In this document: one piece after another, positions 1 to 6,386 of the stretch
Layout of the letters: each line of letters opens with the position of its first letter
Position numbering within the stretch: the stretch's first letter is position 1
Source of the DNA: CAZUFB01 sp048173955
GTDB lineage: Bacteria; Actinomycetota; Coriobacteriia; Coriobacteriales; UMGS124
Assembly (NCBI GenBank): GCA_048173955.1
Contig: DBEYOB010000144.1
Span: 1 to 11,561, forward strand
Reading direction: 5' to 3'
DNA: 11,561 nucleotides
Notes under the pieces: model-generated
What the model was told of the DNA's origin: nothing
What the model saw: the letters and a program-made list of their open reading frames with translations, nothing else
Databases searched by the model: none
Program-made: the position numbers and the translations under genes

Positions 1-92
1 CCGCTCGCCTGTCTAGTAACTCCCCTGCGTCTCTCCGCAGTATCCGGCTCTCAAGGTCCTCCGCCGCACCCGGGGGCGCGGCGCGAGGGAGT

Positions 93-121
93 ACTATACG
101 CGGGTTTTGCTGCCATGGCAA
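93..121 (-). promoter_or_regulatory. Strong sigma70-type promoter firing left, out of the window
   Basis: Read on the minus strand, TTGCCA (116-121) is followed after exactly 17 bases by TATAGT (93-98), which is close to the sigma70 consensus. Transcription should start near base 86 and run off the left edge. No start codon with a convincing ribosome binding site is seen in the first 85 transcribed bases, so the product may be a stable RNA or a gene with a long leader. A 10-base palindrome, TGCCATGGCA (111-120), overlaps the -35 box. The rest of 1-285 shows no gene. It separates this promoter from the stop codon of thyX, and no convincing thyX terminator is visible in it. Confidence 0.6.
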
Positions 122-285
122 CCGATGATGGCATGTTCACATTTTGCACATCTCGACCCATCGCCATCACCCGCCATCGCCGCCCCGCGCCGCACTGTGC
201 CGCATGACTCGGCACCCCGTCTCTCCTGCCCTTCTCTTATATAGAGAGATGGGCCCGAGCCATGAGCATGGCTGTGATGGGCAGT

Positions 286-966
286 CTAGTACTCCTCCGC
301 CCGCGGATACGGATTGCCGCAGGTCATCTTCCCCTCGGGGCATGCGCCGCGCACGCAGCCGGGGCCTGCGGCCCGGAAGATGAACGGCGCGGTGGGGCGC
401 ACCAGATCGAGCATCTTCCATGCCAGTTCGCGAATCTCCCACTGGGCGCGGTTGCAGCAGCGCAGCTCGAAGAAGTGCAGCAGCTCGCGAATGTTCATCG
501 TCACGACGATCTTCGTCTCGCAGGCGTTGGGCAAAAGATAGCGCGCGTCCTCGGCCGGGATCCCCGCCTGGACCAGCGCGTCGTATGCCTTCCATGCCGC
601 GTCGATCGCCTCGTCGAACAGCTGCGAGCATGCGGGGTCGGCGGCGACGCTCTCGGGCTTCACCACGTCGGGCTCCTCTTTGAACTTGACGTAGCGCTGC
701 GACTGCTGGTTGAAGCTCGCAAGGCGATGCCGCACCAGCTGGTGGGTGAGCGCGCGACTGACGCCCTCGACCGAAAAGGTGTAGCTGGCATGTTCGAGCG
801 TCGAGAAATGACCCGAGCGCATGATGGTGCCCAGAACCTTTTCTATCTTCTCCTGCGTCAACCCCTCCATGAGCTCCTTGCCGCCCACCGGGGCATAGCA
901 CAGGCGCGCGGCCGTGGCGACGGCGCGTTCGGGGTTGGGGGTGTGGTAGAGCAGCGTCACGTCCAT
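286..966 (-). CDS. thyX: Flavin-dependent thymidylate synthase ThyX
   Basis: ThyX makes dTMP from dUMP in the cytoplasm using methylenetetrahydrofolate, FAD and NADPH, replacing the unrelated ThyA. The 226-residue protein has the family signature RHRxxSxNxxSxRY at residues 79-92 (R79, H80, R81, S84, N86, S89, R91), an STLEHA segment at 55-60 and a conserved RYLLPN block at 142-147. The Cys-containing C-terminal end (C204, C209, C216) resembles the tails I recall for other ThyX proteins; I infer no metal site from it. The start at 966 is chosen because GGGAGGA (974-980) lies 7 bases upstream; the reading frame stays open further upstream to 1206, but that part looks non-coding. It appears monocistronic: the next gene upstream, rpmE, has its own terminator. 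Confidence 0.96.
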   Translation of the reverse strand: MDVTLLYHTPNPERAVATAARLCYAPVGGKELMEGLTQEKIEKVLGTIMRSGHFSTLEHASYTFSVEGVSRALTHQLVRHRLASFNQQSQRYVKFKEEPDVVKPESVAADPACSQLFDEAIDAAWKAYDALVQAGIPAEDARYLLPNACETKIVVTMNIRELLHFFELRCCNRAQWEIRELAWKMLDLVRPTAPFIFRAAGPGCVRGACPEGKMTCGNPYPRAEEY

Positions 967-1325
967 GGCGGAATCCTCCCTTTTAGATGTGCACCGCAAT
1001 GCGGCAGGCACGCGGCATGCGCGCGGTGCGCCTGACATGTCGCGGAGTGGCCGTTTCGGGATACATCCTACCACGCGACCCAACAGCGGCAGCGGCTGGA
1101 AGCATGTTGCCCTGCGTGCGACCCAAAACCTGACCCCGAAAACCTGACTTATTTGAAAATTGAGACGGTATGAACGAATGTCACCCCTAATTGCCTGCCA
1201 AATCAAGTGACAAATACCATTTGGGGAAAACTGCGCTTTTCATTAATGCAATTTCGCATTCCCCACGCTCGTTGTGCGACGTTGTCCCTCTCGGACTCAT
1301 CGTGCATACCGGACATTTTTCAGAC

Positions 1326-1382
1326 AACCGGAAGTTGGAACTACAGTCGGACGTTGGAGTAGCAGTCGGACGTTGGAGCAGC
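1326..1382. repeat. Three-copy 19-base tandem repeat
   Basis: Three consecutive 19-base units: 1326-1344 (diverged), 1345-1363 and 1364-1382. The last two are identical except at one position (AGTCGGACGTTGGAG then TAGC or CAGC). The first shares the GG-AGTTGGA core. It lies outside any gene, between thyX and the rpmE terminator. Function is unknown; regular spacing of about two helical turns would suit a repeated protein-binding site, but this is inference. Confidence 0.7.
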
Positions 1383-1437
1383 AGGCAAATGTGCGGATAG
1401 CGGTGCGCCGCAGCGCGAATGGGCCCGGCAAACAGAG

Positions 1438-1463
1438 AAGCGCCCGACATCCGCCGGGCGCTT
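1438..1463 (-). terminator. Stem-loop terminator of rpmE
   Basis: A perfect 9-bp stem, AAGCGCCCG (1438-1446) with CGGGCGCTT (1455-1463), and an 8-base loop. It lies 58 bases beyond the rpmE stop codon on the minus strand. The following minus-strand sequence, CTCTGTTTG, is only moderately T-rich, so the U-tract is weak, but placement and stem quality fit a terminator. Confidence 0.75.
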
Positions 1464-1521
1464 CCTCATCAAGCAAAAGATTGCAATCCTGCCGACGCGC
1501 AAGGCGCGCGCCGAGTTCCGG

Positions 1522-1947
1522 TTACTCGGCGGCAGGAGCCTCGGCGGCCTGCTCGGCCTCGGCGGCAGGAACCTCAGCAGCGGGGGCCTTGGCGGCCTCG
1601 GCCTCAGCCTTGGCGGCGTACTCGGCGGCACGCTTGGCCTTCTCGGCGGCCTTCTTCTCGCGCTCGGCCCTGGCGGCAGCCTCGGCCTCGAGGTTCTTGG
1701 CGGCACGGGCAGCCTTGGCGGCCTTCTCCTTCTCGAGAGCGGCCTGGGCGGCGCCACCGAACTTGTCGGCGAAGCGCTGGACGCGTCCACCGGTGTCGAC
1801 GAACTTCTGCTGGCCCGTGTAGAACGGGTGGCAGGCGTTGCAAAGCTCGACCGTGATCTCGGGGACGGTCGCGTGGGTCTTGAACGTGTTGCCGCAGGTG
1901 CAGCGAACCGTGCACTCCACGTAGTCGGGGTGGATGCCCTTCTTCAT
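1522..1947 (-). CDS. rpmE: 50S ribosomal protein L31 with long Ala/Glu/Lys-rich C-terminal tail
   Basis: Structural protein of the large ribosomal subunit, at the subunit interface. Residues 1-63 match the family (start MKKGIHPDY, then HPFYTGQQK and TGGRVQRF). Cysteines 16, 18, 36 and 39 form the zinc site, so this is the zinc-binding (C+) form; C12 is extra. The usual length is about 70 residues, but this protein is 141. From about residue 64 it continues with a highly charged Ala/Glu/Lys/Arg-rich tail, likely helical or coiled-coil, ending in AAEAPAAE. The start is chosen at 1947 because it begins the conserved MKKxIHP and has TAAGGAG (1954-1960) 6 bases upstream; an in-frame ATG at 1989 would lie in the leader hairpin. 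It has its own promoter, leader and terminator. Confidence 0.95.
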   Translation of the reverse strand: MKKGIHPDYVECTVRCTCGNTFKTHATVPEITVELCNACHPFYTGQQKFVDTGGRVQRFADKFGGAAQAALEKEKAAKAARAAKNLEAEAAARAEREKKAAEKAKRAAEYAAKAEAEAAKAPAAEVPAAEAEQAAEAPAAE

Positions 1948-1966
1948 GCGATACTCCTTAGGGTAG

Positions 1967-1999
1967 ATGTGGGCTTGGTTTCCGACCAAGGCCTCACAT
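1967..1999 (-). promoter_or_regulatory. rpmE leader hairpin, candidate L31 autoregulatory element
   Basis: In the rpmE 5' leader, ATGTGGGCTTGGT (1967-1979) pairs with ACCAAGGCCTCACAT (1985-1999), giving about 13 base pairs with two single-base bulges and a 5-base loop. The hairpin ends just 6 bases before the ribosome binding site (1954-1960), so a protein bound to it could block translation. From memory, comparative genomics has described L31 leader motifs in several groups, including Coriobacteria. I cannot test whether this one matches that family, so the assignment is inference. Confidence 0.55.
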
Positions 2000-2009
2000 G
2001 AGCCGTCGA

Positions 2010-2040
2010 ATCATAGCACGCGCCGACGGTCCGCGGCCAA
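2010..2040 (-). promoter_or_regulatory. Probable rpmE promoter
   Basis: Minus strand: TATGAT (2010-2015) as -10, preceded after 19 bases by TTGGCC (2035-2040) as -35. The -10 box is good and the -35 and spacing are only fair. The predicted start near 2003 gives a leader of about 56 bases that begins just before the hairpin at 1967-1999, which supports the pairing of promoter and leader. No clear terminator for the upstream HEAT gene was found between 2041 and 2137. Confidence 0.5.
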
Positions 2041-2137
2041 ATACCACGAAGCCCACACGACTTGCGCGGGACGCCGCGGATCACGCCGCGCTGGGCACGC
2101 TGCTTGCACGTCGCACGACACGCGTCGCAGGCACCTG

Positions 2138-3202
2138 CTAGGATATCCCTCCGAACGTGGCAAGGGCGCGATCGAGGACGCGGGCGATATCGGGGTCGGC
2201 GCCGGACGCACAACCGTCGGCAAACGATCGGAGTGCCCGATACGACTCCTTATCATGGAGGCGCGCCAGGGATTCGACAGCGTAGCGCGTCGTCCAACCG
2301 CCGGCCGCGAGCGCGCCCTCCAGACACGTCCTGACCTCACCGCGACGCGAACCGTGCAGGTCGGCGAACATGCCGAGCGCCCAGACAGCCGTCGCGCGCA
2401 CGTCCTCCGCAGAGGGACCGTCGCCGGGGTTTCCGCTACCGTCCCCCACGGTGAGACCGCCCGCGGGCGCACCCTCCCCCATCGTGGGCACCGCAAGCGC
2501 GCATGCGGCGGCGACGGCTCGCGCGGCCGCGGGAGAACCCGCGGGAATCGAACCCCGCTCGGCGCGCCGCGCCAGACCGTCGAGCGCCGAGACGAGCACG
2601 AGAGGCCCTTCGGAGGGGCGTTCGGCCACCGCAAGCAGCGCCTCGAGACCCGCGGCGTCGTCGAGCAGGCCCAAGCTCGCGCAGGCGTTCGCGCGCACGC
2701 GCGGGCACGCGTCGTCGAGCAGGGCGAGCAGGGCGTCGGCGGTGCGGTCGTCGCGCAGGGTGCCGAGCACCGCGGCGGCATCGGCGCGCACCCCGTCGTC
2801 GGGGTCAAAGGCGAGCACGACGACGGGCGTGAACAGCGCCGCGCGAACCGCGGGGTCCGCCGTCGTCCCGCCCGGGCCGCCGTGCGCCGCGACGTTGGCG
2901 AACGCCCAAAGCACGCCGGCGCGCACCTCGGCCGACGGGTCGTGGACGTGCGCGACGAGCGACGGCACGCTCTCGGGATCGGCAGCCCGGCCAAGCGCCT
3001 GGCAGGTCAGCACGCGAACACCCTCGGTCGCGTCATCGAGCAGGCGGCAGAGCGCCTCGGTCGCCTCGGGGCACGCCATGCGCCCCAAGGCGATGACGGC
3101 GCTTTTGCGGACGCGCGGGTCAGAATCGGCGAGCATCGGGCCGAGCGCCGCGACGCGCTCGGCAGGCGTGGGCTGGTCGGTCTGGCCGGAATCGGAAGCC
3201 AT
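2138..3202 (-). CDS. HEAT-repeat (PBS-lyase type) protein of unknown function
   Basis: A 354-residue, probably cytoplasmic protein with no signal peptide or membrane segment. It is built from about seven helical HEAT-like repeats with the recurring pattern D-x-VR-x-x-A-x-x-ALG: near residues 16-45 (DPRVRKSAVIALGRM), 50-75, 80-105, 120-150, 155-182, 185-212 and 265-285. Residues 214-262 are a Gly/Pro/Ala-rich stretch that interrupts the array and looks flexible. Such repeats usually form a scaffold for protein-protein contacts; no catalytic motif is visible. The start at 3202 is preceded 8 bases upstream by GAAAGG; the frame continues open to 3313 but through the foldback repeat. It sits downstream of the heat-shock operon with its own candidate promoter, so a link to proteostasis is possible but unsupported. 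Confidence 0.85.
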   Translation of the reverse strand: MASDSGQTDQPTPAERVAALGPMLADSDPRVRKSAVIALGRMACPEATEALCRLLDDATEGVRVLTCQALGRAADPESVPSLVAHVHDPSAEVRAGVLWAFANVAAHGGPGGTTADPAVRAALFTPVVVLAFDPDDGVRADAAAVLGTLRDDRTADALLALLDDACPRVRANACASLGLLDDAAGLEALLAVAERPSEGPLVLVSALDGLARRAERGSIPAGSPAAARAVAAACALAVPTMGEGAPAGGLTVGDGSGNPGDGPSAEDVRATAVWALGMFADLHGSRRGEVRTCLEGALAAGGWTTRYAVESLARLHDKESYRALRSFADGCASGADPDIARVLDRALATFGGIS

Positions 3203-3266
3203 GGGGCGGACCTTTCTTCGAGAGCTCGGCGCGCAAGGCGTGGCGTGCGGTGCTCGGCGCGCAAGG

Positions 3267-3471
3267 TGGTCATTTTCTTGCTGAATGTATGATTCTACAA
3301 AAATGCTGGTCATTCGACCAGCGAATGTATGCTCTCAAGCCCGGCTCTCGGCAACAGGCATCGAGGAGATTTAGAAAACACCAGGTAGACAAGCCGATGC
3401 GACGCGTGAAAACTCCCGAGGCCGGCTTCTCCGCCCAAAAACGCACGCACTCGTTGGTCAAATGACCAGCA
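3267..3471. repeat. Foldback element with three TGGTCATT-N8-GARTGYRTG motifs
   Basis: Two motifs lie in direct repeat 40 bases apart (3267-3291 and 3307-3331), sharing TGGTCATT and GAATGTATG around a variable 8-base centre. A third lies inverted at 3444-3468. The second and third form long inverted arms: 3304-3332 against 3443-3471 match at 24 of 29 positions. Inward of the arms, AAGCCCGGCTCTCGG on one side and CCGAGGCCGGCTT on the other also pair partly. Each inner arm carries its own palindrome, GGTCATTYGACC. The unit resembles a miniature dispersed element or a structured RNA, but no transposase or target duplication is seen. Confidence 0.7.
3292..3322 (-). promoter_or_regulatory. Candidate promoter and operator of the HEAT gene
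   Basis: Minus strand: TAGAAT (3292-3297) is a plausible -10 box. The -35 region has no good hexamer but is covered by the palindrome GCTGGTCATTCGACCAGC (3305-3322), whose arms GCTGGTC and GACCAGC match perfectly. This arrangement suits an operator over a weak promoter that needs an activator, or is repressed. The start would be about 85 bases upstream of the HEAT gene start codon. The palindrome is also part of the foldback element, so its role is uncertain. Confidence 0.35.
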
Positions 3472-3630
3472 AATTTCTCAAAACACGCATTCGCGCCCCA
3501 AACGTCCACGCCGCCCCGCCGGGCCCGCCCGCCAAGCGCCGCGCGCCGTGCGCTCCCGCCGGGCGCTCCCCGCCAGATTGCCACACCCGTCTGACGCACC
3601 GCCACGTCGGGCGCTCCCGCCGGACGCACG

Positions 3631-3670
3631 GCGGGGCCGGTCCGTCGCACGTACACCGGACCGGCCCCGC
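3631..3670 (-). terminator. GC-rich stem-loop after clpB, probable operon terminator
   Basis: A perfect 14-bp stem, GCGGGGCCGGTCCG (3631-3644) with its complement (3657-3670), and a 12-base loop. It lies 46 bases beyond the clpB stop codon at the end of the heat-shock operon. There is no T-run after it on the minus strand, so it may act as a U-tract-free terminator or as a barrier to 3' exonucleases. Confidence 0.6.
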
Positions 3671-3716
3671 ATTTGCCACCGTCGCGACCCCCGCAGCGGG
3701 CCGCGGCTGAGAGCGC

Positions 3717-6380
3717 CTATTCCACCGCGTCGGGTTCGACGGGCACGTCCTCGGGGTGGGCGCTGTGGGCGGCGCGGTTGGCGGCAGACGCCTCCTCGTC
3801 GCGCACGACCACGATGTCGCCATTGTCGTCGGCGTCGACGAGCACCACGTCGTTCTCGCCGACCCGCCCGTCGATGATGAGGTTCGCGATGCCGTCGACC
3901 ACCTTGTTCTGGATGAGGCGGCGCAGCGGGCGCGCGCCGAACACGGGGTCGAGGCCGCCGATGGACAGTGCGTCGATTGCGGCGGGGGTGACCTTCATCG
4001 ACAGGCGCTCGTGCGCCAGGCGGTCGCGGACGTCGTCGAGCTGCAGGTCGACGATGCGCTCGATGTCGCTGTAGCCCAGGCTGTTGAACATCACGATGTC
4101 GTCGATGCGGTTGAGGAACTCCGGCCTGAACGTCGAGTGGAGCAGGTCGTTGACCTTGGTGCGGGCCGCCTCGGCGTCGCCGCTCTGGGCGCCCTCGAGG
4201 ATGAACTGCGAGCCGACGTTGCTCGTCATGATGACGATGGCGTTCTTGAAGCTGACCTGGCGGCCCTGACCGTCGGTGAGCCTGCCGTCGTCGAGCACCT
4301 GGAGCAGGACGTTGTACACGTCGGGGTGCGCCTTCTCGAGCTCGTCGAGCAGGACGACCGTGTAGGGGTGGCGCCGGACGGCCTCGGTGAGCTGGCCGCC
4401 CTCCTCGTAGCCCACGTATCCCGGAGGCGCGCCGATGAGGCGCTGGACGCTGAACTTCTCCATGTACTCAGACATGTCGATGCGCACCATGGCGCGTTCA
4501 TCGTCGAACAGCGACTCGGCGAGTGCCTTGGCGAGCTCGGTCTTGCCGACGCCCGTGGGGCCCAGGAACATGAAGCTGCCCAGCGGCCGGTTCGGGTCGG
4601 CCAGGCCGGCGCGGCTGCGGCGCACGGCGGAGGCGACCGCGTGCACGGCCTCGTCCTGCCCGATGACGCGCTCCTTGAGCTTGTCCTCGAGATGACGCAG
4701 CTTGTCCATGTCGCCCTGCATCATCTTCGAGACGGGCACGCCGGTCCACGCGCTCACGACCGCCGCAATCTCGTCGGCGGTCACCTCCTCCTTCAGGCTG
4801 CCGCCCGTCTCCTGCTTCTGGCGCAGGCGCGCCTCCGCCTCGCGGTAGGAGCGCTCGAGCTCGGGGATCGTCCCGTAGCGCAGCTCGCTGGCGCGCATGA
4901 GGTCGCCCTCGCGCGTGGCGCGCTCCTCCTCGGTGCGCGCGTCGTCGATCTGGCTCTTGAGCGCCTGCACCTGGTCGATGGCCGCCTTCTCGTTCTGCCA
5001 CGCGGCCTTGGCGGAGTCGAGCCTCTCGCGCGCCTCGGCGATCTCGCCCCGCAGGGTCTCCAGACGCTCGCGCGACGCGTCGTCCTCCTCCTTCATGAGG
5101 GCCTGCTCCTCGATCTGCATCTGGGTGAGCTCGCGCTCGGCGGCGTCGATGTCGCTCGGCATGGAGTCGAGCTCCATGCGCAGGCGGCTCCCCGCCTCGT
5201 CGACCAGATCGATGGCCTTGTCGGGAAGGAAGCGGTCGGTGATGTAGCGGTCCGAGAGCTGCGCGGCGGCGACCAAGGCGGAGTCGGTGATGCGCACGCC
5301 GTGGTGGATCTCGTACTTCTCCTTCAGGCCGCGCAGGATCGAAATCGTGTCCTCGACGCTCGGCTGGTCGACGAGCACCGGCTGGAACCGGCGGGCCAGC
5401 GCGGCGTCCTTCTCGATGTATTTGCGGTACTCGTCGAGCGTCGTCGCGCCGATGGCGTGCAGCTCGCCGCGCGCCAGCGCGGGCTTGAGGATGTTGCTCG
5501 CGTCCATCGAGCCGCCGGTAGCCCCGGCGCCCACGATGGTGTGCAGCTCGTCGATGAACAGCACGACCGTGCCGCCCGACGCCTCGACCTCCTTGAGGAC
5601 GGCCTTGAGGCGGTCCTCGAACTCGCCGCGGTACTTGGCCCCCGCGACCATCGCGCTCATGTCGAGCTCGATGATCTCGCGGTCGCGCAGGGTGCTCGGC
5701 ACGTCGCCGGCGACGATGCGCTGCGCGAGGCCCTCGACGATGGCGGTCTTGCCGGTGCCGGGCTCGCCGATGAGCACGGGGTTGTTCTTCGTGCGGCGCG
5801 ACAGGACCTGGATAGTGTGGCGGATCTCCTCGATGCGGCCGATGACCGGGTCGAGCTTGCCCTCGCGCGCCAGGTCGGTCAGGTTGCGCCCGTACTGCTT
5901 GAGGGCCTCGAACTGCGGCTTGCTCTCCGCGTCGGTCACGCGCGCGTCGCCGCGCAGCTGGCGGTAGGCCTCCTCGACGCGCTGCGAGGTGACCCCGGCG
6001 CCGTTGAGGAGCTTGCCCGCGTCGCCCTTGTCGGCGGCGAGGGCCATGAGCAGGTGCTCGGTCGTGGCGAAGGAGTCCTGCATCTGCGCGGCGAGCTTCT
6101 GGGCCTGGTCGAGGTCGCGCGCCAGCTCGCGCGACATGCCGACCTGGGCGTCGCCGGACACGCGCGGCAGCGCCGCGACCTTCTCCTCGGTCAGCGCCTT
6201 GAGCTGCGCGGGGTCCGCCCCCACGCGCTCGATGATGGCGTCGAGGTTGCGCTCGTCGGAGTCGAGCAGGGCTTTCAGCAGGTGGACGGGCGCCACCTCG
6301 GGCGCCTCGTTGTCGGACGCGATGCCCACGGCCTCCTGCAGGGCCGCCTGGGCGGTCATGGCGAACTTGTCAAGCCTCAT
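3717..6380 (-). CDS. clpB: ATP-dependent disaggregase ClpB (Hsp100)
   Basis: ClpB is a cytoplasmic hexameric AAA+ machine that pulls aggregated proteins apart together with DnaK, DnaJ and GrpE. The 887 residues show the N-domain (about 1-145); NBD1 with Walker A GEPGTGKT (205-212), pore loop KYRG (249-252) and Walker B VVLFIDE (272-278); the coiled-coil middle domain (about 400-530, Glu/Arg-rich) that contacts DnaK; and NBD2 with Walker A GPTGVGKT (607-614), pore loop GYVGY (654-658), Walker B VVLLDE (675-680), FLNRID (755-760) and sensor-2 GARPLRR (815-821). It is slightly longer than the usual 850-860 residues because of an acidic tail after about 860. The start at 6380 is only 6 bases after the hspR stop codon; AGGTGA (6387-6392) overlaps that stop and serves as ribosome binding site, which suggests translational coupling. 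Last gene of the operon. Confidence 0.98.
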   Translation of the reverse strand: MRLDKFAMTAQAALQEAVGIASDNEAPEVAPVHLLKALLDSDERNLDAIIERVGADPAQLKALTEEKVAALPRVSGDAQVGMSRELARDLDQAQKLAAQMQDSFATTEHLLMALAADKGDAGKLLNGAGVTSQRVEEAYRQLRGDARVTDAESKPQFEALKQYGRNLTDLAREGKLDPVIGRIEEIRHTIQVLSRRTKNNPVLIGEPGTGKTAIVEGLAQRIVAGDVPSTLRDREIIELDMSAMVAGAKYRGEFEDRLKAVLKEVEASGGTVVLFIDELHTIVGAGATGGSMDASNILKPALARGELHAIGATTLDEYRKYIEKDAALARRFQPVLVDQPSVEDTISILRGLKEKYEIHHGVRITDSALVAAAQLSDRYITDRFLPDKAIDLVDEAGSRLRMELDSMPSDIDAAERELTQMQIEEQALMKEEDDASRERLETLRGEIAEARERLDSAKAAWQNEKAAIDQVQALKSQIDDARTEEERATREGDLMRASELRYGTIPELERSYREAEARLRQKQETGGSLKEEVTADEIAAVVSAWTGVPVSKMMQGDMDKLRHLEDKLKERVIGQDEAVHAVASAVRRSRAGLADPNRPLGSFMFLGPTGVGKTELAKALAESLFDDERAMVRIDMSEYMEKFSVQRLIGAPPGYVGYEEGGQLTEAVRRHPYTVVLLDELEKAHPDVYNVLLQVLDDGRLTDGQGRQVSFKNAIVIMTSNVGSQFILEGAQSGDAEAARTKVNDLLHSTFRPEFLNRIDDIVMFNSLGYSDIERIVDLQLDDVRDRLAHERLSMKVTPAAIDALSIGGLDPVFGARPLRRLIQNKVVDGIANLIIDGRVGENDVVLVDADDNGDIVVVRDEEASAANRAAHSAHPEDVPVEPDAVE

Positions 6381-6386
6381 GGTCTA

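Larger units (their letters stand above)
967..1521. other. Gap between thyX and rpmE; no gene seen
   Basis: No credible coding region is seen on either strand. The thyX promoter must lie here; the only -10-like box noted is TAGGAT (1065-1070, minus strand), without a matching -35, so this is weak. Bases 1135-1340 are clearly richer in A+T than the rest of the window. Inside are a direct repeat AAAACCTGAC (1125-1134 and 1139-1148, period 14) and an inverted pair, TGTCAC near 1180 and GTGACA near 1207. The tandem repeat at 1326-1382 and the rpmE terminator at 1438-1463 are listed separately. The AT-rich patch could be a decayed insert or simply a promoter region. Confidence 0.5.
3203..3716. other. 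Gap between the HEAT gene and clpB: foldback repeat, GC-rich repeats, stem-loop
   Basis: No credible gene is seen; a minus-strand open frame from 3656 to 3270 runs through the foldback element and its repeats and lacks a believable start. Bases 3267-3471 are a foldback repeat with A/T-richer sequence. Bases 3480-3630 are very GC-rich and carry a 13-base direct repeat, GCGCTCCCGCCGG (3550-3562 and 3611-3623). Bases 3631-3670 form a strong stem-loop just past clpB. The candidate HEAT-gene promoter is listed separately. Confidence 0.6.

Noticed and set aside
258..273. Hairpin AGCCAT-GAGC-ATGGCT just after thyX as a terminator
   Set aside because: Only 6 base pairs and no T-run follows on the minus strand; too weak to call.
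1274..1856. Plus-strand open frames opposite rpmE
   Set aside because: They mirror the Ala/Glu/Lys-rich tail of L31 as Ser/Ala/Arg-rich strings and have no independent support.
3270..3656. Minus-strand open frame across the foldback element
   Set aside because: It runs through inverted and direct repeats and the GC-rich repeat tract, has no ribosome binding site and no recognisable domain; the DNA-level repeats explain the sequence better.
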